DNA from: Paracoccaceae bacterium
GTDB lineage: Bacteria > Pseudomonadota > Alphaproteobacteria > Rhodobacterales > Rhodobacteraceae
Length of the DNA: 33,627 nt
Assembly (NCBI GenBank): GCA_030066905.1
Contig: JASJAR010000048.1
Span: forward strand, 1 to 33,627
Reading direction: 5' to 3'
Shown here: one piece after another, positions 1-7,129 of the stretch
How positions within the stretch are numbered: the stretch's first letter is position 1
How the letters are laid out: each line of letters opens with the position of its first letter
Position numbers and translations under genes: made by a program
Notes under the pieces: generated by a model
What the model was told of the DNA's origin: nothing
Databases searched by the model: none
Seen by the model: only the letters and a program-made list of their open reading frames with translations

Positions 1-437
1 TCGAAGGTGAAGACGACGTCGTCGGCGGTGACGGGTTCGCCGTCGGCAAACCGCGCCTCGGGGCGGAGGTTGAAGATCACCCAGGAGCGGTCTTCTGGGT
101 ACTCGATCGTCTCGGCCAGAAGGCCGTAGGCGGCGTCGGGCTCGTCCCAGGCGCGGGCGAGGAGGGTGTCGTAGACGCGTTCGAGCCCCTGGGCCGGTTC
201 GCCGTCGAGGATGAAGGCGTTGAGGCTGTCGAAGGTCTGCGAGGCGAGGGCGCCGCGGAAGCTGATATAGCCGCCCTTCGGCGCGTCGGGGTTCACGTAG
301 TCGAAATGGGCAAAGCCCTCGGGGTATTTGAGCTCGCCGAAGGCGGAGATGCCGTGGCTGATCGTGACGTCGTGGCTGTCGGCGAGGGCCGGGCTTGCGG
401 TGACGAGGGCGAATGCGGCGATCAGGGCGGTTTTCAA
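1..437 (-). CDS. Peptide/oligopeptide ABC transporter substrate-binding protein, YejA-like (N-terminal part; runs off the window)
   Basis: Only the first 145 codons are present; the gene continues past base 1. The start is a TTG (435-437) six bases after a GGAGG Shine-Dalgarno, and it begins a typical Sec signal peptide (MKTALIAAFALVTASPALA, cleavage near residue 19). The mature start reads HGISAFGELKYPEGF, then HFDYVNPDAPKGG, which is the hallmark of the YejA/microcin C-type subgroup of SBP family 5. Later FADGEPVTADDVVFTF is the usual family 5 motif. Members are periplasmic and deliver oligopeptides to a Dpp/Opp-type permease. The permease genes are not in the window and would be expected beyond base 1. 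The family assignment is firm; the ligand is not known. Confidence 0.88.
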   Translation of the reverse strand, partial: MKTALIAAFALVTASPALADSHDVTISHGISAFGELKYPEGFAHFDYVNPDAPKGGYISFRGALASQTFDSLNAFILDGEPAQGLERVYDTLLARAWDEPDAAYGLLAETIEYPEDRSWVIFNLRPEARFADGEPVTADDVVFTF

Positions 438-519
438 ATCGATCCTCCGGTGGGGCGCATATCGAGGGAGGGTAGCAGGCACGGCGCGGTGTTCCAGTGG
501 GCCGCGCATCACGGCCGTG

Positions 520-1584
520 TCAGGGGTCCTTCGGCCGGGGGTCGAACCCGCCAAGCGCCCGGGCGACGAGGGGGGCGCCGGTGATGACGAGAAAGACCCG
601 CGTGAGGTGGTGGACGATGACATAGCCGAGGTCGGCTCCGGCGATGAGCGCGAGAATCGTCATTTCCGCCTGACCGCCGGGGGCGAAGGCGAGAAAGCCG
701 TCGACCGGAGGGGCGAGGCCGGCGAGGACGACGATTTCGGTGAAGATCGCGGCGAGGCCGGCCAGCAGCACCACGAAGAGCACGCCGGCGGCCACGTCGC
801 GGCGGAGCTCGGCCAGGGTTACGCCGACATAGCCCACGCCGATGCCGATGCCGATGAGGAACTGGGCGGTGAGGATCGCCTCCGCCGGGGGGCGGCTGTG
901 GATGAAACCGCCCAGCGAGAGGGCGGCGGTGGCGATCATCGGCCCGAGGATCGCCGCACCGAAAAGGCCGATGCGGGTGGCAACGAACCAGCCGGCGAGG
1001 CCGGCGGCAGCCATCAGGAACATTTCGTGGAGCGGCAGGCCAGCGGCCGGAGCGCCGACGACGCCGCGGAGCTCGACGCCGAAGCCCTGGGTGAGGATCA
1101 GCGGGGCGAGGGTGACGATGATCAGGACCCGCGTGGCGTGAATGAGCGACAGGGCGCGGACATCGCCACCGGCCTCCTTGCCGAAGAGCACCATGTCCTG
1201 GAGGCCGCCGGGCATCGCGGCGTACCAGGACGTGACCGGGTCGAACCGGTAGACGCGGCGGAAGAACGGGACGCCGACGAGCCCGATGACCGCGACATAG
1301 GCTGGTACGAGTGCGACCGAGAGCGCCATCTCGGGCAGGCGGCCGACGACTTCGGGCGTGATCGAGGCGCCGATGGCGATGCCGAGGATGGCCCGGGCCG
1401 CCGTCGAGAGAATGCCGAGGCCAAGAAGCGGCAGACCGGCAAGCGCGCCGATAAGGCAGGCCGCCAGAGGTCCGAAGAGGAACGGCAGAGGCAGGTCGAG
1501 CGCGACGAAGAGTGCGGTGCCGGCCCCGGCGAGCGCAACGGTGATCGCGCGCGCGGCGGATCTTGGGAGGCGGGGTCGGGTCAC
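520..1584 (-). CDS. AbrB-family integral membrane transporter (ammonia-monooxygenase-like)
   Basis: This is a 354-residue, very hydrophobic protein with about ten predicted membrane helices in two homologous halves, the AbrB duplication (PF05145 type). Conserved pieces visible are FDPVTSWYAAMPGGLQDMV in the first half and FLAFAPGGQAEMTILA in the second; both are the P-G-G-(L/Q)-x-(D/E)-M signature of this family. The family is membrane-bound and probably a transporter, but its substrate is not established. The frame stays open far upstream, so the start is a judgement: a GTG at 1582-1584 leads directly into the first helix, and codons further up spell no hydrophobic or family sequence. It lies 82 bp upstream of the peptide-binding gene and 107 bp downstream of the FAH hydrolase, on the same strand. 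Confidence 0.82.
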   Translation of the reverse strand: MTRPRLPRSAARAITVALAGAGTALFVALDLPLPFLFGPLAACLIGALAGLPLLGLGILSTAARAILGIAIGASITPEVVGRLPEMALSVALVPAYVAVIGLVGVPFFRRVYRFDPVTSWYAAMPGGLQDMVLFGKEAGGDVRALSLIHATRVLIIVTLAPLILTQGFGVELRGVVGAPAAGLPLHEMFLMAAAGLAGWFVATRIGLFGAAILGPMIATAALSLGGFIHSRPPAEAILTAQFLIGIGIGVGYVGVTLAELRRDVAAGVLFVVLLAGLAAIFTEIVVLAGLAPPVDGFLAFAPGGQAEMTILALIAGADLGYVIVHHLTRVFLVITGAPLVARALGGFDPRPKDP

Positions 1585-1610
1585 ACGGGGCCGTCCAGCT
1601 TTGCATCCCC

Positions 1611-1630
1611 TTGTATCCAGAAGTATCCAA
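1611..1630 (-). promoter_or_regulatory. Direct repeat upstream of the AbrB gene, possible operator
   Basis: On the minus strand the 7-mer TGGATAC occurs twice, exactly 10 bp apart (1623-1629 and 1613-1619). The block is bounded by TTG and CAA, so it also has weak dyad symmetry. One-helical-turn spacing 27-45 bp before the proposed GTG start fits an operator, for instance for a GntR-type regulator, but no such regulator lies nearby. Confidence 0.3.
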
Positions 1631-1691
1631 TTTGGAAAGCCACGACGAAGGCTGCCGGTCCGGACCGGGCGGGAGGTGCCGTGCGGACCGG

Positions 1692-2537
1692 TCAGGCGGG
1701 GCCGGTGACCTTCTGTGTCTGAATGCCGAGGCCCTCGACGCCGAGGCGGACGGTCTGGCCGGGCCGGAGATAGACCGGCGGTTTCTGCCCCATGCCCACC
1801 CCGGGCGGCGTGCCGGTAGAGATGATGTCTCCGGGCTGGAGGCTCATGAACTGGCTGACATAACTTACAAGATGGGCCACGCCGAAGACCATTGTCGCGG
1901 TGGAGCCGGACTGGCGCCGCGCCCCGTCGACTTCGAGCCAGAGGTCGAGGGCCTGGGGGTCGGGCACCGCGTCGCGGGTGACGAGCCAGGGGCCGATTGG
2001 CCCGAAGGTGTCGGCGGACTTGCCTTTGACCCATTGCCCCGATCGTTCGAGCTGGAAGGCGCGTTCAGAGAGGTCGTTGACGACGCAGTAGCCGGCGACA
2101 TGGGACAGCGCGTCGGCCTCGGAGACGTAGCGGGCTTCGCTGCCGATGACGACCCCGAGTTCGACCTCCCAATCGGTCTTCTCCGAGCCGCGCGGGATCA
2201 CGATGTCGTCGTCGGGCCCCATGATCGCCGAGGTGGCCTTGAAAAAGAGGATGGGTTCTTTCGGCACCTCGGCGCCGGCTTCGGCGGCGTGGTCGGAATA
2301 GTTGAGCCCGATACAGATGAACTTGCCGACCGAGCCGATGCAGGGGCCGAGGCGGGGTGTCCCATCGACTGCGGGCAGTGTCGCCGGGTCGAGAGCGAAG
2401 AGGGCGGCAAGCCCGCTGTCGCTCAGCACGTCGCCGGCGATGTCGGGGACATGGGCGGAGAGATCGCGGATTGTGCCGCTGTCATCCAGAAGACCCGGTC
2501 TTTCTGCGCCAATGGGGCCGTAGCGGAGGAGTTTCAT
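1692..2537 (-). CDS. Fumarylacetoacetate hydrolase (FAH) family protein, possible 2,4-diketo-3-deoxy-sugar-acid hydrolase
   Basis: This 281-residue protein has the FAH fold: an N-terminal subdomain (residues 1-65) followed by the catalytic domain starting at GKFICIGLNYSDHAAE. The metal ligands E124 and E126 (in DWEVELGVV) and D156 (in CVVNDLSER) are all present. The C-terminal signature LQPGDIISTGTPPGVGMG is intact. FAH enzymes cleave or hydrate 2,4-dioxo acids using Mg or Mn. The gene starts at an ATG with AAGGAC 10 bp after the SDR gene, so the two form an operon. SDR plus FAH next to a FucU mutarotase resembles the L-fucose diketo-hydrolase route, in which the FAH enzyme splits 2,4-diketo-3-deoxy-L-fuconate to pyruvate and lactate. 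Related homologues act on acylpyruvates or oxohepta-diene-dioates, so the substrate is inferred from context. Confidence 0.85.
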   Translation of the reverse strand: MKLLRYGPIGAERPGLLDDSGTIRDLSAHVPDIAGDVLSDSGLAALFALDPATLPAVDGTPRLGPCIGSVGKFICIGLNYSDHAAEAGAEVPKEPILFFKATSAIMGPDDDIVIPRGSEKTDWEVELGVVIGSEARYVSEADALSHVAGYCVVNDLSERAFQLERSGQWVKGKSADTFGPIGPWLVTRDAVPDPQALDLWLEVDGARRQSGSTATMVFGVAHLVSYVSQFMSLQPGDIISTGTPPGVGMGQKPPVYLRPGQTVRLGVEGLGIQTQKVTGPA

Positions 2538-2547
2538 GGGCGGTCCT

Positions 2548-3294
2548 TCATGTATTGGCCCAGCCCCCGTCGATGCCGATGGCCTGGCCGGTGACGAAGG
2601 CGGCGTCGTCCGAGGCGAGGTAGACCGCGAGGGCGGCGATTTCTTCCGGCCGGCCGATCCGGCCCATGGGCTGGCGGGCGATGAAGCTCTGGCGCACGGC
2701 CTCGATGTCGCCTCCCGGGCCCGCAAGGGCGGCCATGCGGGCTTCGAGACTGGGGCTTTCGACCGTGGCGGGGCAGATCGCATTGGCGCGGATGCCCTCA
2801 CTGACGAAATCGGCGGCGACGGATTTCATCATGCCGATCACCCCGGCCTTGGTGGCGCCGTAGACGAAGCGATTGGGGGCGGCGATGATCGAGGAAACCG
2901 CGGAGGCGACGAAGAGCACGCTGCCGCCGCCGGCCGCAATCATGGCGGGCAGAAAGGCGCGGGTGACGGAATAGGGCCCCTTGAGGTTGAGCGCGACCGA
3001 GGCGTCGAACGCGGCCTCGTCGCAGTCGAGGAGCGAGCCGTGATGGACGACCCCCGCGCAATTGAAGAGGATGTCGACGGCGCCGACATCTCCGGCCGCC
3101 GCGGCGACAGCGGCGGGGTCGGTGACGTCGAGTCGGCGGATCGTGGCTCCCGCCTCGGCGAGGGGCGCCAGCGCCTCGGCGTCGATGTCGGTGGCCATCA
3201 CCGCCGCGCCCTCGGCGAGAAAAGCGCGCGCGGTGGCGGCGCCGATGCCGGCTCCGGCGGCAGTCAGAAAGGCCCGTTTGCCCTGAAGTCGCAT
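2548..3294 (-). CDS. Short-chain dehydrogenase/reductase, 2-keto-3-deoxy-L-fuconate dehydrogenase-like
   Basis: This 248-residue classical SDR has the cofactor motif TAAGAGIG (residues 11-18), a variant of TGxxxGIG. Asp36 at the end of strand 2 (MATDID) predicts NAD preference. It also has FNCAG (77-81), an active-site serine in the SAVSS stretch (131-135), Y145 and K149 (YGATK). The C-terminal VTGQAIGIDGGW ends the fold. The short N-terminus (MRLQGKRAFLTAAG) and overall pattern match the subgroup containing 2-keto-3-deoxy-L-fuconate and related sugar-acid dehydrogenases. It is the first gene of the two-gene operon with the FAH hydrolase and lies 91 bp from the divergent fucU-like gene, so the divergent pair probably shares a control region. 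The SDR class is certain; the substrate is inferred from neighbours. Confidence 0.87.
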   Translation of the reverse strand: MRLQGKRAFLTAAGAGIGAATARAFLAEGAAVMATDIDAEALAPLAEAGATIRRLDVTDPAAVAAAAGDVGAVDILFNCAGVVHHGSLLDCDEAAFDASVALNLKGPYSVTRAFLPAMIAAGGGSVLFVASAVSSIIAAPNRFVYGATKAGVIGMMKSVAADFVSEGIRANAICPATVESPSLEARMAALAGPGGDIEAVRQSFIARQPMGRIGRPEEIAALAVYLASDDAAFVTGQAIGIDGGWANT

Positions 3295-3385
3295 GGGGGA
3301 GTTCTGGGGCCCCGGGCGCCGCGATGCAAGAGCGGTTGGCGGGGCCGGGGTCTTGGCCTAGGCTCGCGCCGAACGGGAGGACGGG

Positions 3386-3838
3386 ATGCTGAAAGGTCTC
3401 GACCCGCGCCTCGGCGCGGATGTGCTTCACACGCTGCGTGCGATGGGCCACGGCGATATGCTGACGCTTGTCGATACCAACTTCCCCGGCCATGCCATGG
3501 CGGCGGAGACCGTTCTCGGCCGGCCCCTCCTGATGGAGAACCTCACGCTCGCCGAAGCCGCTGAAGCGGTGCTTTCGGTCCTGCCGCTCGACACGTTCGT
3601 CGACGATTTCGCGGGCTTCATGGCGGTGGTGGACGAACCGGAGACGGTGCCCGAGGTGCACCGGGAGGTGCAGGTGGTGATCGATGCCGCCGAGGGCGGT
3701 GCCCGGCCGGTGCCGGGGATCGAGCGGTTCGCGTTCTACGAGGTTGCGCGGGCCTCCTATGCCATCGTCCTCACCGGCGAACGGCGGGCTTACGGCAACG
3801 TCATGCTCCGCAAGGGCGTTATCGGACCGGAGGGATAG
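3386..3838 (+). CDS. fucU: FucU/RbsD-family sugar mutarotase (L-fucose mutarotase type)
   Basis: This 150-residue protein interconverts sugar anomers. The catalytic His is H22 in MGHGDML, and DTNFPGHAM follows. The C-terminal block RFAFYEVARASYAIVLTGE, followed by YGNVMLRKG, is close to FucU (the FucU-type IVxTGERxxYGNxxLxKG pattern) rather than to D-ribose pyranase RbsD. The start ATG follows GGGAGG with five bases between. The stop is three bases before the kinase gene, so the two are cotranscribed. FucU brings beta-L-fucose to the alpha form for dehydrogenases or isomerases. The divergent SDR and FAH genes suggest L-fucose or a related 6-deoxy sugar, whereas the ribokinase partner would suggest ribose. 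Confidence 0.88.
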   Translation: MLKGLDPRLGADVLHTLRAMGHGDMLTLVDTNFPGHAMAAETVLGRPLLMENLTLAEAAEAVLSVLPLDTFVDDFAGFMAVVDEPETVPEVHREVQVVIDAAEGGARPVPGIERFAFYEVARASYAIVLTGERRAYGNVMLRKGVIGPEG

Positions 3839-3841
3839 GTC

Positions 3842-4765
3842 ATGGGCAGGGTTGCCATTCTGGGCGTTTTCGTCGCCGATTGCACATTCCGGGCCGAGCG
3901 CCAGCCGAAGATGGGCGAGACGCTTCTGGGGAAGTCCTTCGCGCTCGGGCCCGGGGGCAAGGGGTCGAACCAGGCCGTGGCTGCGGCCAGGGCCGGGGCC
4001 GAGGCGACGTTCATATCGAAGCTCGGGGCGGATGCCTTTGCCGATCTCGCACGGGGCATCTGGGGCGAAGCCGGGGTGTCGCCGGCGGTGCCGGTCGACA
4101 GCGACAGCTACACCGGTGCGGCCTATGTCTTTGTCGATGACGACAGTGGGGACAATGCGATCATAATCTGCCCCGGCGTGGCCGCAACGATCTCGCCGGA
4201 CGATCTGGAACGCGAGCACGCGACGATAGCGGCGGCGGACGTGTTCATGACCCAGCTCGAACAGCCGCTCGATGCCGCGATGCGGGGTCTTGAGATCGCG
4301 CGGGCGGCGGGGACGCGGACGATCCTCAACCCCGCGCCCGCCGCCCTGCTTCCCGACGGGATGCTGGGGCTTTGCGATATCGTGACGCCCAACGAGAGCG
4401 AGGCCGAGGGGCTAACCGGGGTTGCGGTGAGCGGCATCGCGGATGCGGAGCGGGCGGCGGACGCGCTGATCGCCCAAGGGGCTGGCGCGGCGGTCATCAC
4501 GCTTGGCGAAAACGGGGCGCTTTACCGGAACGGGTCGACAAGCCTCCATGTTCCGGCAATGGCCGCCGGGCCGGTGGTCGAGACGACGGGGGCGGGGGAT
4601 GCCTTCAACGGCGGGTTCGCCGCCGCCCTGGCCGAGGGAGCGAGCCCGGAGGCGGCGCTGCGGTTCGGCACGGCGACGGCGGCGATTTCGGTGACCCGGG
4701 CCGGCACCGCGCCGTCGATGCCCGCACGGAGCGAGATCGAGGCGCTGTTGGCCAAGAACATCTAG
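3842..4765 (+). CDS. rbsK: Ribokinase-like PfkB-family carbohydrate kinase
   Basis: This 307-residue PfkB kinase has the substrate motif GPGGKGSNQAVAAARAG (residues 37-52), with the ribokinase-type GKGSNQAVA. It also has NPAPA (163-167), TPNESEAE (182-189) and the ATP-site/catalytic-base motif TTGAGDAFNGGF, with catalytic D253. These are ribokinase features, so phosphorylation of ribose (or a similar pentose/deoxy sugar) at O5 is the family expectation. It follows the mutarotase by 3 bp. No isomerase, aldolase or sugar ABC transporter is in the window, so how the phosphorylated product is used is not visible. The rbsK symbol reflects family similarity; specificity is unproven. Confidence 0.87.
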   Translation: MGRVAILGVFVADCTFRAERQPKMGETLLGKSFALGPGGKGSNQAVAAARAGAEATFISKLGADAFADLARGIWGEAGVSPAVPVDSDSYTGAAYVFVDDDSGDNAIIICPGVAATISPDDLEREHATIAAADVFMTQLEQPLDAAMRGLEIARAAGTRTILNPAPAALLPDGMLGLCDIVTPNESEAEGLTGVAVSGIADAERAADALIAQGAGAAVITLGENGALYRNGSTSLHVPAMAAGPVVETTGAGDAFNGGFAAALAEGASPEAALRFGTATAAISVTRAGTAPSMPARSEIEALLAKNI

Positions 4766-4832
4766 AAGGCGGAAACCGCGCGCGGATCCCGGGGGCCGGA
4801 AACGGCCCAGTTTTCGGTTGCTCACCTCCATT

Positions 4833-4850
4833 TTTCATTTATTCATGAAA
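4833..4850 (+). promoter_or_regulatory. Probable ArsR-type operator overlapping the ars operon start
   Basis: TTTCAT (4833-4838) and ATGAAA (4845-4850) form a perfect 6-6-6 inverted repeat in an AT-rich patch that stands out from the GC-rich surroundings. It ends one base before the first start codon of the ArsR-ArsC fusion. A-T-rich dyads at this position are typical ArsR/SmtB operators, so autorepression relieved by arsenite or antimonite is expected. Confidence 0.6.
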
Positions 4851-4851
4851 T

Positions 4852-5691
4852 ATGGAATCAATGTTGCTCGACCGTCTGACCGTCCTCAGTCACCCGCAAC
4901 GGATGGCCGTGTTCCGGCTGTTGCAGCGGCGGTTTCCGCAAGCCGTTCCCGCCGGTGAGATCGCATCTGCTCTGGGGCTCAAGGCCAGCACGGCCTCGGT
5001 CTATCTCGCCGCTCTGACCCGCGCGGGACTGATCGGACAGGAGCGGCAGGGAGTGTCGCTGCGCTACCGGCTCGACCTCGAGGCGGCGCGCGACATGGTG
5101 GCCGAGCTTTTCGTCGATTGCTGCGGCGGGCGACCGGATTTGTGCCCGCCGGGATTTGGGACACCTGAAGGGAGGATTTCCTCGATGACCGATCAGAAGT
5201 TTAACGTGCTCTTCATCTGTACCGGCAATTCCGCCCGCTCGATCTTCGCCGAGGCGATCATGCGCCACGAGGCCGGCGACCGGTTCACGGCTTATTCGGC
5301 GGGGACCCGGCCGCAATCGGAACTCAACCCTTTCGCCATCGAGATGCTGGACGCGAAGGGGATCGAGACGGCCGGATTGCGCGCCAAGAACATCGCGGAG
5401 TTTCAGGGGCCGGACGCGCCGAAGCTCGATTTCGTGTTCACGGTCTGCGACCTTGCCGCCAACGAGGAGTGCCCGGCCTGGGCCGGCCAGCCGATCTCGG
5501 CCCATTGGGGGCTGCCGGACCCGGCGCGCGCCACCGGCACCGAGGCGGAAAAGCGCCTGGCGTTCCAGCAGACCTTCGGGGCGATGTACAATCGCATCCG
5601 GGCGTTCTCGGCGCTGCCCATCGCCTCCCTCGACCGCGCCTCGCTCCAGGCGCGCGTCGACGAAATCGGCCGCACAAAGGAGACAGCATGA
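4852..5691 (+). CDS. ArsR-type regulator fused to arsenate reductase (LMW-PTPase fold)
   Basis: This is a 279-residue two-domain protein. Residues 1-88 are an ArsR/SmtB winged helix (HTH about 33-65, then a beta wing GVSLRYRLD). A Cys cluster C90, C91 and C98 ([10 protein letters not shown]) at the domain end is a likely As(III) site. Residues 115-279 are a low-molecular-weight phosphatase-fold arsenate reductase: the loop CTGNSAR (C123 nucleophile, R129), then C199 and C207 as the probable disulfide relay. These spacings (76 and 8) resemble pI258-type ArsC (72 and 7). The internal sequence [10 protein letters not shown] shows where a free-standing ArsC would start. It begins at ATG 4852, with a second ATG at 4861, both just after the operator-like dyad. 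The last four bases overlap the GAPDH start (ATGA). It should sense arsenite and reduce arsenate. Confidence 0.9.
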   Translation: MESMLLDRLTVLSHPQRMAVFRLLQRRFPQAVPAGEIASALGLKASTASVYLAALTRAGLIGQERQGVSLRYRLDLEAARDMVAELFVDCCGGRPDLCPPGFGTPEGRISSMTDQKFNVLFICTGNSARSIFAEAIMRHEAGDRFTAYSAGTRPQSELNPFAIEMLDAKGIETAGLRAKNIAEFQGPDAPKLDFVFTVCDLAANEECPAWAGQPISAHWGLPDPARATGTEAEKRLAFQQTFGAMYNRIRAFSALPIASLDRASLQARVDEIGRTKETA

Positions 5692-6686
5692 CGACCTATG
5701 CGCTGAACGGCCTCGGCCGGATCGGGAAGCTCGCACTCCGCCCGCTTCTTGAACGGGGGGCCGAGGTCGCCTGGCTCAACGATGCGGTGGGCGATCCGGC
5801 CATGCATGCGCATCTTCTGGAATTCGACACCGTCCATGGCCGCTGGCCGGCGGATTTTTCGGCCGACGCAGGTGCGATCGCCATCGACGGTACCCGCCTG
5901 CCGGTTCATTCCGAGCGGCGGCCCGAAGACCTTCCCCTCGACGGGATCGACGTGGTGATCGACTGCACCGGGGCGTTCAAGACGGAAGCCGCGCTCGCCC
6001 CCTATTTCGCCGCCGGGGTGAAGAAGGTCGTCGTCTCGGCGCCGGTCAAGGACGGGGCCGTGGCGAACATCGTCTTCGGGGTGAACGACGATATCTACGA
6101 CGCCGCCGCCCATGACATTGTCACCGCCGCAAGCTGCACCACGAACTGCCTCGCCCCGGTGGTGAAGGTTCTCCATGAGGGGATCGGCATCCGGCACGGT
6201 TCGATCACGACGATCCACGACGTGACCAACACCCAAACGATCGTCGACCGGCCCGCAAAGGATCTCCGGCGCGCCCGTTCGGCGCTCAACTCGCTGATCC
6301 CCACGACCACGGGCTCGGCCACCGCGATCACGCTCATCTACCCCGAGCTCACCGGCAAGCTCAACGGCCACGCGGTGCGGGTGCCGCTGCTGAACGCCTC
6401 GCTCACCGACTGCGTCTTCGAGGTTGAGCGGCCCACCAGCGTCGAGGAGGTCAATGCGCTCTTCAAGGCCGCCGCCGAGGGGCGGCTGAAGGGCATTCTC
6501 GGCTACGAGGAGCGCCCTTTGGTCTCGACCGACTACACCAACGACCCGCGCTCCTCCATCGTCGATGCGCCCTCGACGATGGTCGTCGCCGGCACCCAGG
6601 TGAAGGTCTACGCCTGGTACGACAACGAATGGGGATACGCCCACCGGCTGGTGGATGTGGCGCTGATGGTGGGGGCACAGCTTTGA
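5688..6686 (+). CDS. Glyceraldehyde-3-phosphate dehydrogenase paralogue of the ars operon (1-arseno-3-phosphoglycerate forming)
   Basis: This 332-residue GAPDH has an N-terminal Rossmann domain with [12 protein letters not shown]. The catalytic C150 lies in AASCTTNC and H177 in [10 protein letters not shown]. The C-terminal [13 protein letters not shown] is canonical. The usual RVPTPxxS segment is replaced by [11 protein letters not shown], and the N-terminus is clipped, so it differs from a housekeeping GAPDH. In the established ArsJ pathway a dedicated GAPDH uses arsenate in place of phosphate to make unstable 1-arseno-3-phosphoglycerate, which ArsJ exports. The ATG overlaps the fusion gene stop (ATGA), and its own TGA overlaps the TTG of the next gene, so it is translationally coupled in the operon. 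Ordinary glycolytic activity cannot be excluded from sequence. Confidence 0.92.
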   Translation: MTTYALNGLGRIGKLALRPLLERGAEVAWLNDAVGDPAMHAHLLEFDTVHGRWPADFSADAGAIAIDGTRLPVHSERRPEDLPLDGIDVVIDCTGAFKTEAALAPYFAAGVKKVVVSAPVKDGAVANIVFGVNDDIYDAAAHDIVTAASCTTNCLAPVVKVLHEGIGIRHGSITTIHDVTNTQTIVDRPAKDLRRARSALNSLIPTTTGSATAITLIYPELTGKLNGHAVRVPLLNASLTDCVFEVERPTSVEEVNALFKAAAEGRLKGILGYEERPLVSTDYTNDPRSSIVDAPSTMVVAGTQVKVYAWYDNEWGYAHRLVDVALMVGAQL

Positions 6687-7129
6687 GCGGCAAGCGGCTT
6701 TCGGGGATATTAAGTGAGGTCCAGGCGCTGGCGGTGGAGTACAAGAAACTGACCGGAAAGCCCCTCGGCGTGACCGGAGAATTGGCCGAGTGCCACGCCG
6801 CGAGGCATCTCGGCCTCGACCTCGCGCCGGCCCGCACCAATGGGTTCGATGCCCTGCGCGGAGACCAGCGGGTCCAGATCAAGGGGCGGGTCCTGCCGGC
6901 CCGCAAACGCGCCAGCCAGATGATGGGGACGATCAAGCGCGACGCGGCATGCGACAGGGTCGTGCTCGTGTTGCTGGATGGCGAAACGCTCGACCCGGCG
7001 GAAATGTGGGAGGCCCCGATGGCCGATGTGACCGCGTTGTTGGACCGGCCGGGATCGAAGGCGCGGGCTCGGGGATCGTTGGCTGTGACGACCTTCAAAT
7101 CGATCGCCGAGAAGGTCTGGCCGTTATGA
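6683..7129 (+). CDS. Small PD-(D/E)XK-nuclease-like protein of unknown function inside the ars operon
   Basis: The function is not recognised. The 148-residue protein starts at a TTG (6683-6685) that overlaps the GAPDH stop as TTGA and ends in an ATGA overlap with arsJ, so it is firmly part of the operon. The N-terminal half reads as a helix ([18 protein letters not shown]), then [17 protein letters not shown], then [17 protein letters not shown]. The E33, D56 and Q65-I-K67 pattern (E...GFD...QIKGR) resembles the core of PD-(D/E)XK restriction-endonuclease-like folds and of a DUF6998-like family. The C-terminal part is basic ([11 protein letters not shown]). It has no signal peptide or membrane segment, so it should be cytoplasmic. 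Its link to arsenic may be functional or may be a passenger insertion. Confidence 0.75.
   Translation: MSGKRLSGILSEVQALAVEYKKLTGKPLGVTGELAECHAARHLGLDLAPARTNGFDALRGDQRVQIKGRVLPARKRASQMMGTIKRDAACDRVVLVLLDGETLDPAEMWEAPMADVTALLDRPGSKARARGSLAVTTFKSIAEKVWPL

Noticed and set aside
328..1722. 464-codon plus-strand open frame over the AbrB gene
   Set aside because: It is rich in Asp, Glu, Gly and Arg with no domain, and its complement encodes a clear family protein. It is a shadow of high-GC coding.
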